Source: Colletes latitarsis
Lineage: Eukaryota; Arthropoda; Insecta; Hymenoptera; Colletidae
Assembly: GCF_051014445.1 (NCBI RefSeq)
Contig: NW_027488370.1
Span: 7,006,001 to 7,070,000 of the forward strand
Length of the DNA: 64,000 nucleotides
Reading direction: 5' to 3'
The position numbers were made by a program, and so were the translations under genes. Position 1 is the first letter of the stretch. Each line of letters opens with the position of its first letter. Shown here in pieces: positions 62,701-64,000 of the stretch. The notes under the pieces are model-generated. The model was not told the DNA's origin. It searched no databases and saw only the letters and a program-made list of their open reading frames with translations.

Positions 62701-64000
62701 TAGTAATGTGGTATCACTCTGAAACAGTCCATGAAACCTGGATTCGATCTATATTTTAGAGGATAACGCATTTTTGGTCAAGGTTAGGCCAGGGATTTGC
62801 CCTCATCAGACTCATACTTTTGCATTTTTCACATACTTGTAGAACAGATCCTGGGTTATTTCTGGTTTGGATCATGTACTAACATGGTATCACATTGAAA
62901 CAGTCGACTAAACCTGGTCCGGAGCAATATTTTAGAGGATAACTCATGCTAGGTCTAGGTTAGCCCTGGGATTTGCCCCCATCAGACCCATACTTTCGCA
63001 TTCTTCACATACTTGTTGAGCAGATCCTGGGCTTTTTCTGGTTTGGATCAGGTAGTAATGTCGTACCACACTGAAACAGTCGATTAAACCAGGTTTCGAT
63101 CAATATTTTAGATGATAACGCATGTAAGGTCTGGGTTAGGTCTAGGATTTGCCCTCATCTGGCTCATACTTTCGCATATTACTCATACTTGTTGGCCAGA
63201 TCCTGGGCTTTTTCTGGATTGAATAACATAGTTATGTGGTACCACACTGAAACAGTCAGTTAAACCTGGATACGACGAATATTTTAGAGGATAACGCATG
63301 TTAGGTCTGGGTTAGGTCCAGGATTTGCCCGCATCTGGCTCATACTTTCGCATGTTTCGCATACTCGTTGGCCAGATCCCGGGCTTTTTCTGGTTTGGAT
63401 CACGTGGTAATGTGGTATCACACTGAAGCAGTCCATTAAACCTGGTTTCGAAAAAATATTTTAGAGGGTAACTCATGCTAGGTCTAGGTTAGGCCTAGTA
63501 TTTGCCCTCATGAGACTCATACTTTCGCATTCTTCACATACTTGTTGGACAGATCCTGGGTTTTTTCTGGTTTGGATCAGGTGGTACTATGGCACCACAC
63601 TGAAACAGTCGATTAAACCTGGTTTCGATCTATATTTTAGAGGATAACGCATGTTAGGTCTGGGTTAGGTCCAGGATTTGCCTTCATCTGGCTCGTACTT
63701 TCGCATTTTTCGCATACTCGTTGGCCAGATCCTGGGCTTTTTCTGGTTTGGACCACGTGGTAATGTGGTACCACACTGAAACAGTCGGCTAAACGTGATC
63801 TCGATCAATATTTTATAGGATAACGTAAGTTAGGTCTGGGTTAGGTCCAGGATTTGCCCGCATCTGGCTCATACTTTCGCATATTTCTCATACTTGTTGG
63901 CCTGATCCTGGGCTTTTTCTGGTTTGGATCACGTAGTAACGTGGTACCACACTAAAACAGTCGACTAAACCTGGTCTCGATCAATATTTTAGAGGATAAC
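59776..64000. repeat. More diverged satellite at the right end
   Basis: About 24 monomers, still 176 bp on average, with more substitutions, GGGCTTTTTCTGG in place of the long T run, and TTAGGTCTGGGTTAGGTCC motifs. Local duplications persist: the TTCGAAAAAATATTTTAGAG monomer at 60631 recurs at 63447 (2816 bp, 16 monomers), while the monomer just before it (TGGATACGACG) at about 60275 recurs at about 63264 (about 2989 bp, 17 monomers). One monomer of two adjacent near-identical ones at about 60.30-60.63 kb is missing from the second copy. Confidence 0.8.

Larger units (their letters stand above)
4260..64000. repeat. Tandem array of a 176-bp satellite (about 335-340 monomers)
   Basis: The rest of the window is a head-to-tail array. 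Common landmarks in one monomer, in plus-strand order, are ACATACTTTCGCAT, TTGTTGAACGGATCCTGGG, a short T run, TTTGGATCACGTAGTAATG, TGTGGTACCACACTGAAAC, TTAAACCTGG, AATATTTTAGAGGATAACGC, TTAGGTCTAGGTTAGG, and GGGATTTGCCCTCATCAG. The commonest form counts to 176 bp, and equivalent landmarks recur every 176-177 bp. Three broad forms differ after CATCAG: acacatac...gaacggatcc, ggctcatac...gatggccagat, and ggtcatattt...gaacagatcc. The T run varies from about 5 to 8. One-frame read-through of one or two monomers creates many similar short open frames on the minus strand; these are not genes. There is no spacer pattern as in CRISPR. Confidence 0.98.

Noticed and set aside
4260..64000. CRISPR array
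   Set aside because: Repeats are contiguous 176-bp monomers without unique spacers, in eukaryotic-type DNA.
4260..64000. Primate alpha satellite or CENP-B box
   Set aside because: The length is close to 171 bp but the sequence is unrelated, and no box of the TTCGnnnnAnnCGGG form was seen in the common monomer forms.

Overview
The window looks like an insect subtelomere or other satellite-rich heterochromatin. It has two parts: a GC-rich non-LTR retrotransposon of the R1 clade at the left (about 1-4259, minus strand), and a roughly 60 kb tandem array of a 176-bp satellite (about 4260-64000). The only protein-coding material is in the retrotransposon. There are no tRNA, rRNA or host genes, and the short open frames in the array are satellite read-through.

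The retrotransposon runs right to left. It has a structured 5' UTR, a gag-like ORF1 with three CCHC-type zinc knuckles, and an ORF2 with an APE-type endonuclease followed by a reverse transcriptase. ORF2 is open from its ATG at 2034 to the left edge and is cut by the edge just after the YADD box. ORF1 is broken by two frameshifts and one in-frame TGA. ORF1 stop and ORF2 start overlap as TAATG, the arrangement known for the telomere-targeting element SART1. The RT motif A has an unusual Lys before the catalytic Asp and lies inside a perfect 34-bp palindrome.

The satellite monomer carries a conserved 12-bp palindrome (TGTGGTACCACA) and, about 50 bp further on, two tandem copies of an 11-bp telomere-like motif of the form TTAGGTCTGGG. 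Variants of TTAGG are the insect telomere repeat, and longer variants occur in Hymenoptera, so the monomer appears to contain degenerate telomeric DNA. Monomers form several higher-order repeats: a 2.82-kb 16-mer family (about 5.7-17.8 kb), 3.87-kb, 2.82-kb and 1.76-kb forms (about 19.6-39.5 kb), a nearly identical 2,996-bp tandem duplication (40.0-46.0 kb), a 1.4-1.6-kb duplication (46.7-49.7 kb), a 3.8-4.2-kb duplication (51.6-59.8 kb), and more diverged monomers to the right end.

Two copies of a 276-bp GC-rich, hairpin-rich insert with a poly(A) end on the minus strand (52881-53156, 56702-56977) interrupt the array. They are flanked by 14-bp target duplications that start exactly at TTAGGTCTGGG. 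This is direct sequence evidence that a retroelement integrated into the telomere-like motif; the insertion was later copied by the 3.8-4.2-kb duplication.

The organism cannot be named from the sequence. An insect with TTAGG-derived telomeres, possibly a hymenopteran, fits best. A midge is an alternative, because 176-bp telomeric repeats are known in Chironomus thummi.
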